Source: Hortaea werneckii (taxonomy: Eukaryota; Ascomycota; Dothideomycetes; Mycosphaerellales; Teratosphaeriaceae). Taken from it: a stretch of 64,000 nt of DNA. The stretch covers positions 186,001 through 250,000 of the forward strand of contig JBAOKB010000162.1 of the NCBI GenBank assembly GCA_037044905.1. Direction: 5' to 3'. Positions 33,213-44,753 of the stretch are shown here, piece by piece. Numbering within the stretch: position 1 is the stretch's first letter; each line of letters opens with the position of its first letter. The position numbers and the translations under genes are program-made. The notes under the pieces were generated by a model. It did not search any database, had not been told where the DNA came from, and saw only the letters and a list, made by a program, of their open reading frames with translations.

Positions 33213-33984
33213 TGCCGAAGGGAAGATGAGGAAGGGAGGAACCGTATTACGTTCCCATTCCTCTGTTTTCCATCCTCTTCCTTTGGGAGTGCTCAGACAG
33301 GAAGTGGGAGGAAAACAAGAGAGAAAGAAATAATCAGACCGACCTCTGGACATCGTCCGTCCACCATCACTTGCTCGGAATCAAATCAAACGGACGTCCC
33401 ATCAGTTCCTACCTCCCGTTATGCAAAGCGAAAGGAAGCCTACCCCTTCCCCTTTATACCTCCGCACAGCCCCTTTGCTTTAAAGGACACTGGAGCGGAC
33501 GACAAGGACAGCGCATTCCTCACGCTCTGCTTTGGAAACTCGAGAGCGTCTAAGGAACTGTGACTGAGCCAATTCGCACCCATCGACAGCGACAAATTGG
33601 AGAGGAGTGGGAGGGGAGGACAGCGAGAAGGGGAACGGGCAGGATTGGGGGTTGAGGGAAAGGAAGGGACGGCATCGACATTCTCTGGCTTTGTCTTTCC
33701 CCGCCACTGCCTAACCTGTTTCTTACCATTACGCCCGGGCCTCTAGCATTTCGGATTAGCGGAAGGAAGAGAGAGGAGGGGGGGGGGGCTTACAGGGGCT
33801 TGGAACGTTTGGATGATAGGGGCGAGGTGTCCTCCTACGTAGAAGATGAGACATGGACAAGACAGAGTGTAGACAGATGCTCACATATATGCACACAAAC
33901 ACCCTCCTTATCGCGCCATCTCCTAAGACCCACCACCACCAAAGAGAAAGCGCGCATTTCGCTAAGCAAAGATCCTCAAGAGCC
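33213..33984. other. Convergent intergenic region, G-rich
   Basis: The 772 bases between RNase H2C and the amidohydrolase contain 3' flanks. A G-rich strip includes an 11-G run at 33778-33788. No coding frame is supported. Confidence 0.5.
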
Positions 33985-35297
33985 CTACGTATCCAGACAG
34001 CTCAACGGCCGGCCAGGACTCTTCCAACACCTCCCCTGCTTCCACACATGACTCACATGGCCCGGTCCACTCAACACGCGAATATCCTGCAGGGGATCGG
34101 CATCGAGCCCGATGAAATCCGCCTCATACCCTTCCCGCAACTGTCCGGACTTGGGCGCCTGGGGTCCCAAAGTCAGGGGCGCATTCGCAGTCGCGGCTTC
34201 GATGGCCTGCAGCGGCGTCATGCCCGCTTGGACATGATAGAACAGCTCCTTCCCGTTCAGCCCTTGGCGGATGAGGGTGCTGCCGGGAACTGTCCCGCAG
34301 CTATCGGTCCCGATAGCGCAGGTCACGCCCGTGCGGATCGCGAGGCGCATCGCTTCCCACTGGTTCTCGGCGACGGCGAGCAGTTTCGCGTACCCCGCAG
34401 GACTGAGCAGGCCTTCCCCAGCGCGAGGCCGTTCTCCACGATCAACCGCGTGGCGACGAGCACGGCGCCTTTGTCTTTCATCAGCTGCGCGGCTTCGGCG
34501 TCGAGGTAGCTACCGTGCTCGATCGTCTTGACGCCCGCGTGCAGCGCGGCCATGATGCCGGCTTTGCCGTGGCAGTGGGCGCCGACGAGGCGTTGGGCCC
34601 GCGTCGCTTCCTCCACCATGACGCGCATCTCGTCGGAGGAGAATTGCTGGTCGACGGGGTTATCCCGCTCGGAACCCACGCCCCCGGACCCGCAGATCTT
34701 GATCACTTGCGCCCCTGCCCGCAGCTGTTCCCGCACCGCTTTCAGACACTCGGCCACGCCGTCGCAGGTCCGCATCGGCAGGCCGTGGGCACAGGCGTCT
34801 TCGAACCAGGATGTCGGCATCGTGTGCAGATCCGCGTGGCCGCCGGTGGGGCTGATGATGGAGTTGCTGCTGTAGATGGTCGGGCCGACGGCGCTGCCTT
34901 CCTCGATCGCGGACGCGAGTTGGATCCCGTATCCCGCCATCTCGCGCACGCTGGTGAAACCCGCGTCCAGCAGGAGCTGGGCGTCCTTGGCTAGCCGCGC
35001 CCCCGTGAGCGCCATGTTCTGCTGGCTGGAGATGAAGGCGCTGCCGGTGACGGTGTGCATGCCGGTCAGGTGCACGTGGCAGTCCCAGAGGCCCGGCATC
35101 AGGACTTTGACGTGCGTGCAGGGGAGTTGGGAGAAGGCGGTTGTGGTTTGGGAGAGGTCATTGGTGCGGCCGACGTGGAGGATTCGGTTGTCTTGGACGA
35201 CGATGCAGCCATGGGGGATGGGATCGCCTTTGCCTGGGATGAGTAGGTCGGATGTGACTACGAAGCGAGCGGAGTCTTCATTGGTGTTCCCAACCAT
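33985..35297 (-). CDS. Metal-dependent amidohydrolase (imidazolonepropionase-like), one frameshift
   Basis: The protein starts at ATG 35297. It carries the amidohydrolase signature CHVHLTG (first two metal-ligand histidines), then TSVREMAGYG, KICGSGGVGSERDNP, VGAHCHGKAGIMAAL and IEHGS with the later ligand histidines. After about residue 293 the frame shifts near 34420. The other frame continues with SPAGYAKLLAVAENQWEAM, then IGTDSCGT with the catalytic Asp, GMTPLQAIEAATANAPLTLG and YEADFIGLDADPLQDI, and stops at 33985. All catalytic elements survive, so the break is probably a sequence error. Length about 437 residues is normal for this family of peptidase- or prolidase-like hydrolases. The substrate is unknown. 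Confidence 0.85.
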
Positions 35298-35973
35298 GTG
35301 GTATCAAGTACTGTCGTAGCACGTAGTCCTTGATAGGGTAAGGTCGAGGATAGATTATCCCTTGGAGGATCGACCTGGAAAGGATTGCCGCGCATGATTT
35401 TTTCTTCTAGCTAATCCGGACAAATGACTATATGGGTATGAAAGGATAATGGAGCAGGACGAGTGGGAAGAGAAATGACAGCTTACTTGTCATACCAACT
35501 GCGGAGTATCACTAAAGGCGCCTGGTGGCGATCAGTCTCTCACCTGCCAAATTCGGAAAGCTACCCATGATGGGCCTGGCGTATCTTGTAATGTTTTGTT
35601 GATTGGACTGAAAGTTAAGCGAACCAAGTCTTTCGCTGCAATCTGTTCCCATCGAATTCTTGATCAGTGACAGGTTGGTATAGTATAAGCCTAGATCTAA
35701 AATTCCTGGTGCTATGAGGGTGCTTCTTGCACGACAGAGACGTGTCTGGCATGGTGAGGAGAGAATGGCCGATACCTTATCTATGTATTTCAGGTAGTAC
35801 GCCACTTCGACTTCTGTCAAGCCGCTTCCCCCCATGCTTTCACATGCGTCTGTTGTTACATAATCAGTCTCATAGCCACCTCACCTGCAGTGCCCTTCTG
35901 CTGATGGCCAGTCGATTGACAAAGCAAGTTTCGAATATCTTAACCCAGAGACCCTTAATCTCTGTCTGTTAAA
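35298..35973. other. Divergent intergenic region
   Basis: The 676 bases lie between the amidohydrolase (minus) and the F-box/Cys protein (plus). Short frames on both strands lack domain content. Nothing else was recognised. Confidence 0.5.
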
Positions 35974-36921
35974 ATGAAGGGAAAAGAACCGGTAGTCGAC
36001 CTCACAACTGAACCAAAAAACCACCTGACATCGCTCCCTCCCGAGCTCATCCACCTCATCTGCGACTATCTATTCCCAGAGCATTATCCGGACATCGCCT
36101 TCCACCCAAATCACAACAACTACCACTCTAACAAACCTCACCCCTTGGAGAACCTCGCTGCGACATGCCACACACTCCACTCCACAATCAACACCTGGGC
36201 CTTACACTTCCTGCGCCAACACAGCCAAATAACCAAATATCGAGACCTGGCAAACCCCAAAAAGCAACAGATCCGGAACTTTCTCCGCGCCCCTAACAAC
36301 CACCACAGCAACAACAACAACAACAGCAGCACTAGCAACCCCAGCAAACCCAGCAACCCAAAACCCCCTCTCAGCCTCCTCCCCTGGAAAGACCGCCACT
36401 GCATCTTCTGCGGCAAGCCCACCCAGCGCCACGCGATCCTAATCAGCAGTTACCGGTGCTGCAGCGCGTGCGATAAACGGGAGTGGCCAGAGAAAATCAC
36501 CAAAACTAGGGCGAAGACGGAGTACTACCTCAACGACCACCATCTCTTCCCCCGGGCATCACCATCATCACTAACCGCATACCCCTCGGCTCACGATCCG
36601 TTGACGGACGTGAAGGGCGGATCGAGGTATTATGGCCGGCTACGCGGACCGAGGCCGATCAGGTACGGGAGCTACATAAGTTCCAATGTGGCGACGACGA
36701 TGTTCCTGGAGCGGGACGTGCGGCGGTTGGCGGAGGAAGTGCATGGGACGGGATTTGGAGGGTGGGAGGGGTATAAGGAGCGGAGGAGTGCGGCGGCTGA
36801 GGAACGGAGGAAGAAGAGGGTGGCTGGTAGGGGAGGGCGGAGCGGGAGGGACGGGGGGAGAAGGGTGGGAGAGGGGGACGAAAGGGGAGGGAGTAGGGAG
36901 GATGCGATTGAGGTTTCGTGA
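35974..36921 (+). CDS. F-box-like protein with a four-cysteine zinc-binding-like segment
   Basis: This is an intronless 315-residue protein. Residues about 19-80 resemble an F-box (LTSLPPELIHLICDYLF then ENLAATCHTLHSTI), which would bind Skp1. A His/Asn-rich low-complexity spacer follows. Then comes CIFCGKPTQ and CCSACDKREWP (about residues 143-170), a CxxC...CxxC arrangement likely to hold zinc. The C-terminal 90 residues are highly basic, with Arg/Gly/Glu repeats (KERRSAAAEERRKK). It ends close to the 3' end of UBA1 on the opposite strand. It may be an SCF substrate receptor, but the substrate is unknown and the F-box is weak. Confidence 0.7.
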   Translation: MKGKEPVVDLTTEPKNHLTSLPPELIHLICDYLFPEHYPDIAFHPNHNNYHSNKPHPLENLAATCHTLHSTINTWALHFLRQHSQITKYRDLANPKKQQIRNFLRAPNNHHSNNNNNSSTSNPSKPSNPKPPLSLLPWKDRHCIFCGKPTQRHAILISSYRCCSACDKREWPEKITKTRAKTEYYLNDHHLFPRASPSSLTAYPSAHDPLTDVKGGSRYYGRLRGPRPIRYGSYISSNVATTMFLERDVRRLAEEVHGTGFGGWEGYKERRSAAAEERRKKRVAGRGGRSGRDGGRRVGEGDERGGSREDAIEVS

Positions 36922-37357
36922 TTGGGAGCACGGGTGAGCGGGGTCGGGTTTGTCACTTCTTTGTTTTTACTTTTTATTCTTTTCTTTGGAATTTGATCAC
37001 GGAAATTCAATGGCTTCGGGTTATAGTGGGAATCGGGAGGGAAGGGATTTTGGTTATTTTTGGAGAGACCCCCCCCACAATGACCACACGAGTCACCAAA
37101 ACGACAGCAGTCTAAAACTACTCACATTCGGTTTTACTTTCTTGTCTTCATTCATATTTCTATTTGAGCGGCGTTGAAAGCCTCACAGTCCTTCCGGGAG
37201 CAATCTATAGTTCAGTCTCTCTGCATCATGGGAGAGCGCTATGCTCGACATAATGCCATCCTCCCTTCTAGCCAGCGGACCGGCACACCATCGCATTGAC
37301 ACGTTACTTCGAAGCGTGAAGGCGCCTTGCCTTAGGAGGAAAGTCGACTCGACGCAT
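36922..37357. other. Convergent 3' region between the F-box/Cys gene and UBA1
   Basis: The 436 bases hold T-rich 3' flanks. No gene or repeat was recognised. Confidence 0.5.
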
Positions 37358-40300
37358 CTACTTCTGGAGCTTGACCATCACATACGGAATCTCCACATCC
37401 TCCTCGGTCTCATCCTCGGCGGTGATTTCGAAAATGACGTTCTTCTGGTGGTCCGGGATAGGCTTCTTACTGATAGTTTCGACGAGCTGGGACATCCTAT
37501 CGAGCAAGAAAAGGGAATGGTTAGCATTCCTATAAACACATAAGGGGGCATATAAAGGGAAAGGGAGTCCACTTACTTCATCGGCAACCGATCCTTGTTC
37601 TTCGAAGGCGGATAGAAGCTCGCGTACAGCAGACTGACGCCAGAGCTGATCATACTGATCGAGAGACCCTTCTTCTTAAAGTCGTCCAAGAATTGCTGCA
37701 GCGTGACATCCTCAGACTCGAAGCGATCCCAGAGCTTGTCGATGGTGACTTCGCCGTTGGGGCCCTGGTACTTGCCCTTGGGACTCGCGATGGGCTCGCT
37801 GAAGCCGAAGAAGGGCAGGGCCAGGTTCACGAAGCCGTTCTTGTACTGCTCGATGTCGTCCTTGCCGTCGATCATCTTGTACAGCTCCAGCACGACGAGA
37901 CCGGTCACCAGCGCCGTCGTGGTGGCGATGGCGGGGATGATCTTGCCGGCGATGAATTTGGTCTTGTGACGGTCCGCTTGCGTGATCTTGTAGTTCTCGG
38001 CACGCAGGTTGGAGGCGGCGGTGATGAAGTCGATGTGGAAGTTCGTGTCATCGTCCTTCTCAAACTCCACTGGCTCGAGGCGAAAATCGCCCAAGGTCTT
38101 GGGCTGGGGCAGGCCCTTGGCGATGGCGTCGAGCGCATCGTTGTCGTCCATCGGTGCGTTGGCATTCGGGTCTGGCTCCTTCTCATCGGCCTGGATCTTG
38201 ACGCCTGGGTCTGGCTTGAAGTCGGGGATCATCATGCGGTCAAGCACAGAGGTAATGTAGTTCTTGTCATTGTTGGGCTTGATGTGGTAGTTGAAGGCGT
38301 GTAGATTGGCAGCGGAGACGATGAAAGAGTAGTGCGTGGGGTTGCTGGGGTCGAACTTGAGTGCGTCAGGTGCACGCTTGGGTCCTGACCAGAAAGGCTG
38401 TCCGGAGGAAGTCTTGGAATCCTTCGGGAAGTTGTACAACAGCTGCTGAATAGCGTTGTTGTACTGCTTCTCGAATTGCTTACGTGCCCACTCTATACAG
38501 TCATCGAAGGTCTCTGGCCTGTCAGCCTGCAGGTAGTCACGCAGCGTCTCGAGCGTCTGCTTCTCGTTGCCGGACTGCTTGAGAGCCGAGCCAAGGTAGT
38601 CCTTCTGTGTGAGATACGCATTGACAATCTCCGGCGGTCCGGCGAAGTAGGTGTGGAAGAGGTCCTTGGCCCAAGCAATGGTGTGCTCGATACGGTTCGG
38701 GAAAGACCTCAGCGTGCACATCGGGAACGATTGCTCAGGTGGATCTTGCGAGCTGGAGTATGACTCGGTCATGCGAGGCATCACCACCTGCGAGTTACCC
38801 TTGGTGCCGAGGGTACCGCTGTCCAGCAGAGGCTTGTAGAAGAAGACGCATCGCCTGTCAACGTATGTTCTCGCGTCGACGTTGTCGAGTGCGTTCGTGA
38901 CACCATCAAGACTGTTCCAGAAGTCCTCGTTGAAGATGTGCTCGGTATCCTGGGCCACACGGTCCTTCATTGCGGTGATCTTGCCGTTCAACTCCGGATT
39001 CATGGCTTGCACGGCGGCGGCTGCAGATTCACTCTTCAGTTGACCAACGTCCTTGGCCCGGAAAAGGAACTGCCTGTTCAGGTTGCTACGCTCGATCTGA
39101 TCCATGTCTGTCACGTAGATTTTGCCGTTAGGCCCAGTGCCCAAGCCAAGCATAGCCCAATTCTTGAGCATTTCACAGCCAATGGCACCAGCACCCACAA
39201 GGAACTGCTTGACGTTGGCGATCTTGTCCTGGAAAGACTTGCCAAAGACAGCGATGTTGCCGTCATAGCGGCTTCCGCGAGGCTTGCACTCCTCTTCGCT
39301 GCGTGGAGAGCCACCAGGCAAAGACTCTAAGGAGTCCATGTACATCCACTGCTTGATCGGCCCAAACTTGCCCGAAACGGACTTCATCACTTCCTGTGCA
39401 GCCAAACCACCGTAGAAAGCGTTCATCGGTGACAGGTCACCTCGGGCCTGGTATGCCAACTCCTTGATAACCTTCTCATCCAACTCCGGCTTGTCCTCGC
39501 TCTTGCTTGCAATGTCCTGTGCCAGCTTCAGAACCTCTGCCGCATCCTGGTCGTTGTGTGGGCGCGGAAACTCGCCCTTGTGGTTCTCAGCAAAAGCATG
39601 CAGCGCCTGGAAACCGCAGTGGAGCTGCATTGGACGGTCAAACTTGGCAAAGTCAGAGATCATCAGCTCTGGCTTCTGCAGCTGCTGGCTGAGTGATTCG
39701 AAGTCCATGATTTTTGGCATTTTGACCTGCTGGTAGAGGCCGCCACGCTGATACTGACCCAGACCAGAAACATCACCGATAGAGAAAGTGTAGGGTCCCT
39801 TGACTGTGATCTTCTTCGGCTCGCTGTCATTCAGCTTTTCCATGCCCTCCACTTCTGAGAAAGTCACGAAGTCTCCATCTTCAAGACCGTGCCGCGTCTC
39901 ATCCAGCGCCGTCACCAATCCTTCAGAGTCAATGTTCGAGACAATTCCGCTCAGAGGGTTCTCGCCGTTCGGATCGCCGATTGTGAAGTTCTTTCCAAAG
40001 TCTGTGAAAATGCTGCCGAACAGGCCAAAGGTGTCGGTGATGGTTACGTAGATGCCGTTGTTGTGGCAGAAGTCGGCGATAGCCAGCTGGTCCTTGAGCG
40101 GCGTATCTGTGAGGACGATGCTCTGATACCGCTTGAGCTGGGTCAAGTCGCCTGTGAGGTTGTCGCCATCGTGAACGCCGACTGGGGTGTATGGGTTCAG
40201 CTCAGAGATACGCGGGGCTGTGACCGCGGCGCGAGGCTTGCCCACATCCTCCGGGCGAAGGAAGAACTGTGATGAGAGGTCTTCGATCCTGGCTGGCTTC

Positions 40301-40635
40301 GGATCGTAAAGCGTCAGGCTCTTGACACCGGCCAGAGCGATGTTCTTGGCGATTTCCACACCCAGACCGCGGAGGCCTACGATGAGCACGTTGGAGGAGC
40401 CCATGCGTTTCATGGCCTCGTGGCCCAGCACATACAGCTGCCTGCTGTACAGCGACTCATCAATCTCGCCAGAGGCGCCATCCTGGGCCTGTTTGAGCTG
40501 CTCGACCTTGGCCGAGCCGGCTCCGTCCACGTCCATGGTGCCGTTGCCGTTGCCGTCGGCGCTGCCGTTCGGCTGCTCTTTGATTTTCTTGTGGGGGTTG
40601 GCGTCTGTAGTTTCGCTGAGAGGCCTCTTGGTCAT
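37358..40635 (-). CDS. UBA1: Ubiquitin-activating enzyme E1
   Basis: Exon 1 is 40635-37577 and exon 2 is 37496-37358, separated by an 80-nt intron (GTAAGT...GATAG). The joined product is 1065 residues, the usual E1 length. There are two Rossmann/ThiF-like halves: VLIVGLRGLGVEIAKNIAL (83-101) and FLVGAGAIGCEMLKNW (478-493) with the adenylation site TDMDQIERSNLNRQFLFR. The catalytic cysteine is Cys640 in SFPMCTLRSFPN. The C-terminal ubiquitin-fold domain, split by the intron, ends VEIPYVMVKLQK. The N-terminus has a nuclear-localisation-like PHKKIKEQ. The enzyme adenylates ubiquitin and passes it to E2s. The frame is intact across 3.2 kb, in contrast to many neighbours. Confidence 0.97.
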
Positions 40636-41052
40636 TTAGCCAAAGAGGGAGGGAGTGGCGGGAGAAGGAGTGTAGAGATGAGGGCGGAAGTGGAGAAGGA
40701 TGGAGTCAGTGATGAATGGCTAAGAGAGCGGGAGCTTCCAAGTCAGTGGAAACGTGGCGAGGGAAGCTAGTTGCTTTGGGAAGGTTTGTAAGCTTCGGCG
40801 GGAACTCACAAACTGGGTCGATGGAGCTGCAATCGACGAGACCAACAGGCGTTTGACGCTGAACCTCTCCAGCCCAAACTATGACGACTGCCCAGTAACC
40901 TGATGCCTGAGGCAGTCAAGCCGTTTGCCACACCTGCACCTCACGACCGGAAGAGCATCCGATCGGACCTGCATATCGTAACCTGCCGATCAAATGTGTT
41001 ATTTTTTTTACAATGTAAGGTACCTAGTTACAATTGTTTGACTCTTCCGTCC
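40636..41052. other. Promoter region of UBA1 and 3' flank of the GCP4 gene
   Basis: The 417 bases upstream of UBA1 (minus strand) show no coding frame. It is the only place between these two same-strand genes for the UBA1 promoter. Confidence 0.5.
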
Positions 41053-43263
41053 CTACACAATGTCATACCCCTCCTCACTCACCCTCCCAAATTCCAACTT
41101 CATCAACAACGTATCCACCCCACCGCCCTTCCACGGCTCATACCCACCGCTATCCGCTGCCCCCATATCAAAATACCGTCCAGAACCGATCCGCTCGTGA
41201 TCAAGCTGTCGTAACCGACTAACCACCGATTTGAGGTCACTATCGACTCTCTTCCGCGCCCGGTCAAGTTCGAGGGAAGCCCGATGTTCGTCCTCCTCGG
41301 TCAGCGTACTCGTGCCGCCAGCATCAAATTCGATATCGAATTTCTGCTGGAGATCTAGTAGGCGGTTGAAGAATGCCACTAGGGCGTCGAGGTTGCCGAG
41401 CAGGGAGCGTAGCTCGCGCGTGTATTGCACGTCCGTCAGGAGCAGCGCGTAGTTCAGGGCTGCCAGGAATGATCGGTGGCCTGATGCCAATGTTTCAGGA
41501 TCCCTCTGAGACAGCTTCTGCGGCTGTTTGCTCCTCAGGCTTGCCTCTGTCTCGTCTGGAGTTTCAGCTGTGACTGGAGACTTGACCCAGGCCTCGAAAT
41601 GGTCGCACGACTCCTTGATGATCTCGCCCTCGAAGTACGCCGCTATCTCCGACGTCAAGAACATTGCAGCCCCACAGGTGGCCCAGACCTTCCTTGTAGC
41701 CTGAGCTCGTCGTTTTAGTCTTGCTTTCGTTTCTGACGAGGGAGTTTTGCGGGAGCGTCCCGTAGGCGAAGGGAATTCACGACGTGCAGACGTCCGTCGC
41801 CACAGATCCGAAAGCCGTACTGTAGCCCTTCTGATTGCTAGCATGTATGCGTTGATGCTAGAATATGTCTCTGCCTCTCGGGCGGTGATGAATAGATCAA
41901 GTGGTGAGTCCACGACCAGCCGTATTGACGTGGCACTGGGAAACAGAAGGTCGTTGAAGGCAACATGTGATATCTGCGGAGCTGTCTCCACATTGCTCTC
42001 CGACGTCGATGGTCTTGATGATTTGCTGCTTGCCGTGACCAACTTTACGTGCTTACTCGCAAATTCGAGGCCACTGTCTTCGATTTCATCGTCGTCACGA
42101 GCGAGAGACTTCCACACCTGGACCAGAGCCTGTTGCAACTCCCCATCCTTGATGCTGAGGCCTTGCATAGCTCGTACAGCGTCTTGTTGTAGGAGGCGAC
42201 CCATGCTCTGCTGTCGCGCTTGCACTCGCGCCTCCGCTTCACTGATCAAAGCTAGGGCAAAGTCCCCTTTTCCTAGTAACATGAAATTTCTCAAACAGTT
42301 TAGCAGCCGTTGTATATCTTCCATTGGCAAGAGATGTTGTAACACGTTTTGCGATACCGATAAGCGAATGGCCGATACAGCACGCGAGAGCTGCGCTGGA
42401 ACAATTGGTAGCGCGAGAGCTGTCAGATATCGCGAATGGGCCTGGACCAACTCGCTCTCAGCTGAGCGCTGCAGTAGCGGCTTGGTCGTAGTTCTGTTTT
42501 GTGATCGTCGTCTGACCTGATTGAGTGATTTGCCGATGAAAAGTATGGATGATGCCGTAGATGCAGTGACAAAGCTGGGCAGTAGGTGTGCGTCCTTTCG
42601 ATAGACCATCTCGTCGCCCTCAGGGGCAGCTTCTCCCTTTATGAAAAAGTCGTCGGTACCATGCGCTGGCAACCTGCTGTACAGCAGCCATGAGGCAAGT
42701 TGCCGCAACCATGCCGTCTCTGCGACTTTGCCAAGCTCAATGGCTGCTTGCTCGATTTCCGGGAAGCCTGTGTTGGTTGCGCTTCTCAACTCATTGATGA
42801 GCCACGCGCCGTTGCATCCTGAAGATGGCTTTGGCTCTCCCCCTGAGCTGGGAAGAGGCTGCATGAAGGTTGCAATGTCCCACAGCCATGTCATACGTCT
42901 ATGCCAATCGTCAAATTCACTCACGATACTCGCCAGCGGCACAATGTCGTATGCGCCGACAATTCTTGCATCCTTGCAGAGGATCTGGCTTTCCACATCT
43001 AGTATCTTTCGTTGGAAGCGAGCCAGGTGTTCCTGCTGGATTGATGTCGCCACAGCCCGGGAGATGATGGATCTGTGCCGTATTGCAACCCATTCTATGT
43101 GTGCTCTCAACCTACGATGCAGCTCTGCTACCTTGCCCAGGGACTGCAGGAGTGCGACTTCCGAGGGCGAGAGCAGTGGGAATTCTTCTTTCGATGGCTT
43201 GCCGTCGTTCCCGAATAGAGGCGACGGGTGGCCCGAGAGTGCTAGGAAGAGTTCCTGAAGCAT
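41053..43263 (-). CDS. Gamma-tubulin complex component 4 (GCP4, Spc97/Spc98 family)
   Basis: An uninterrupted 736-residue frame starts at ATG 43263. The N-terminus MLQELFLALSGHPSPLF is the GCP4 hallmark. The GRIP1-like region contains EFPLLSPSEVALLQ, ILCKDARIVGAYDIVPLASI and FDDWHRRMTWLWDIATFM. The C-terminal gamma-tubulin-binding half includes LLPMEDIQRLLNCLRNFMLLGKGDFA and YTRELRSLLGNLDALVAFFNRLLDLQQKFD. GCP4 is part of the gamma-tubulin ring complex that nucleates microtubules at spindle pole bodies. The protein ends normally in the window. No introns are evident. The small-protein gene upstream is divergent. Confidence 0.92.
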   Translation of the reverse strand: MLQELFLALSGHPSPLFGNDGKPSKEEFPLLSPSEVALLQSLGKVAELHRRLRAHIEWVAIRHRSIISRAVATSIQQEHLARFQRKILDVESQILCKDARIVGAYDIVPLASIVSEFDDWHRRMTWLWDIATFMQPLPSSGGEPKPSSGCNGAWLINELRSATNTGFPEIEQAAIELGKVAETAWLRQLASWLLYSRLPAHGTDDFFIKGEAAPEGDEMVYRKDAHLLPSFVTASTASSILFIGKSLNQVRRRSQNRTTTKPLLQRSAESELVQAHSRYLTALALPIVPAQLSRAVSAIRLSVSQNVLQHLLPMEDIQRLLNCLRNFMLLGKGDFALALISEAEARVQARQQSMGRLLQQDAVRAMQGLSIKDGELQQALVQVWKSLARDDDEIEDSGLEFASKHVKLVTASSKSSRPSTSESNVETAPQISHVAFNDLLFPSATSIRLVVDSPLDLFITAREAETYSSINAYMLAIRRATVRLSDLWRRTSARREFPSPTGRSRKTPSSETKARLKRRAQATRKVWATCGAAMFLTSEIAAYFEGEIIKESCDHFEAWVKSPVTAETPDETEASLRSKQPQKLSQRDPETLASGHRSFLAALNYALLLTDVQYTRELRSLLGNLDALVAFFNRLLDLQQKFDIEFDAGGTSTLTEEDEHRASLELDRARKRVDSDLKSVVSRLRQLDHERIGSGRYFDMGAADSGGYEPWKGGGVDTLLMKLEFGRVSEEGYDIV

Positions 43264-43924
43264 GATGCCTAGGCTAAGAGCTGCGTCTATTTTCCCGGTT
43301 TGCTCGTGGCTGAGGACCGTCTCATCACAGCCTCACCTGACGCGTCAAGTACCGATTTAGACGCGTCGCGATGACAGTCTTGGCATGCCTCTTTCGCCTA
43401 TCACTCCCTTTGTTTGCGGCAACATGTATGGTTTCCCTTTGCCAGGGGCTAGTGCCTGTGTCTGCGACTCTGCCTCGCCTGCGTGTCTGCAGAGTTGAGC
43501 GCCGTTGCGTGACCGTTGAAATCCTTGGATCTAAATGCCTGAAACGCAGATCAGGAACGATTCGCCAATCGCCTTTGAGGCTGAATATGACGCTAATAGC
43601 GGGGCACACGCGCGCTCGTGGAGCACTTCTGGGGTCCAGACGGGTTGCTGGTGCCGTCCTTGCCTTTCATGCCGCGCATTCTTCTTGAACTTTCTCTTGA
43701 CACCTACCTTACCATTTTGGCAGAATATTTCAGCTGTTTCAAAGCGTCCTGACTTGTTATCACAACCGTCTTGCCTGGAAAAGCAAGCAATCCCCAAAAC
43801 ACTTGGACGCAACCATCGACTTTACCCCGCTTTAAGCAGACGAGATGCAGAACATCAGGGAGAAACTCAAGAGAAAGTTGTCGTTGCACGACAAGAACCG
43901 TACGGGATTTAACATCCTTTACCA
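43264..43924. other. Divergent region between GCP4 and the 87-aa protein
   Basis: Open frames at 43371-43688 and 43535-43912 overlap on opposite strands and lack domain content. Probably the two promoters. Confidence 0.45.
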
Positions 43925-44246
43925 ATGAGCGAATCTGACAATTCTTCAGCAAACTTGGATGAGGCAGAAGACCCTGAAGATATCGACGAGGAGACAACTG
44001 GTCACCTGTAAGTGCAATCCTCTATTGCAGGAAGACCCAGCTTCACAGAGCTCACACTGCAACAGCCACAAACAGATCGAGCATGCCCAAGACTCAGACG
44101 AGCCGCATGGCAAACCCGGCAGCTTCCTGAACAAGTTGATCATGCACGGCAACAAGAGGACCGAAGAGCAGATTGCGCGGGAGCAGAACGAAATCAGGGA
44201 ATCGGCCTTGGCCAAGGAAAACCAGCAGCCGGGAACATCTTCTTAG
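43925..44246 (+). CDS. Small conserved-looking hydrophilic protein (87 aa)
   Basis: Exon 1 is 43925-44007 and exon 2 is 44066-44246, with a 58-nt GT-AG intron (CCT|GTAAGT...CAACAG). The product is acidic at the N-terminus (NLDEAEDPEDIDEETTGHL). The C-terminal half, GSFLNKLIMHGNKRTEEQIA then REQNEIRESALAKENQQ, predicts a charged helix. There is no signal peptide or membrane segment. I do not recognise the family. Support comes from the clean splice sites, the preserved frame across the junction and the protein-like composition. It lies head-to-head with GCP4. Confidence 0.6.
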
Positions 44247-44753
44247 TACAAAAGCATTCGCAAGGCTGTCACGCCCAATGGGAAACGAGGCTCACGTCAC
44301 TCGATCACGTCCTGGCAGGCTGGTGAGAACATGAAATGATGGTCAGGATCTGTATATATGATTACATGCATTGGCGATGGTATAGGCGTCCGGCTGAAGC
44401 GTTAGGACACGGCTAGGCAATGGTTGGATGAGAGCATGACTTGAATGTATTGCTTATTGCATTTTAATCATAGTGATGCCACTCTGATCCAGTTAGGCGC
44501 CAGGTAGTGTCTAGATGGCATGCCTAAGGCAGCACTTTGAGCTTGTTCCCACCTGGGCATCCCGTCAAGGTAAAGGCCTGGAGACTTCTGCGAGAAGAAT
44601 CTTGTATACTTTGCATGATCATAACCCTTGCTCAAAAACAGACGATGATGCAGTCCAAGAGACAAGTATTGTCAATAAGGGTTTCGCGTCAATACAGGGA
44701 AACATGAATACCATGGGACAGACGTATACGGTTGAAAGAAGCCAAAATTCATC
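44247..44753. other. Intergenic region upstream of ASA1
   Basis: No gene is supported in 507 bases. The frame 44515-44757 ends at the ASA1 start and lacks domain content. Confidence 0.45.
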
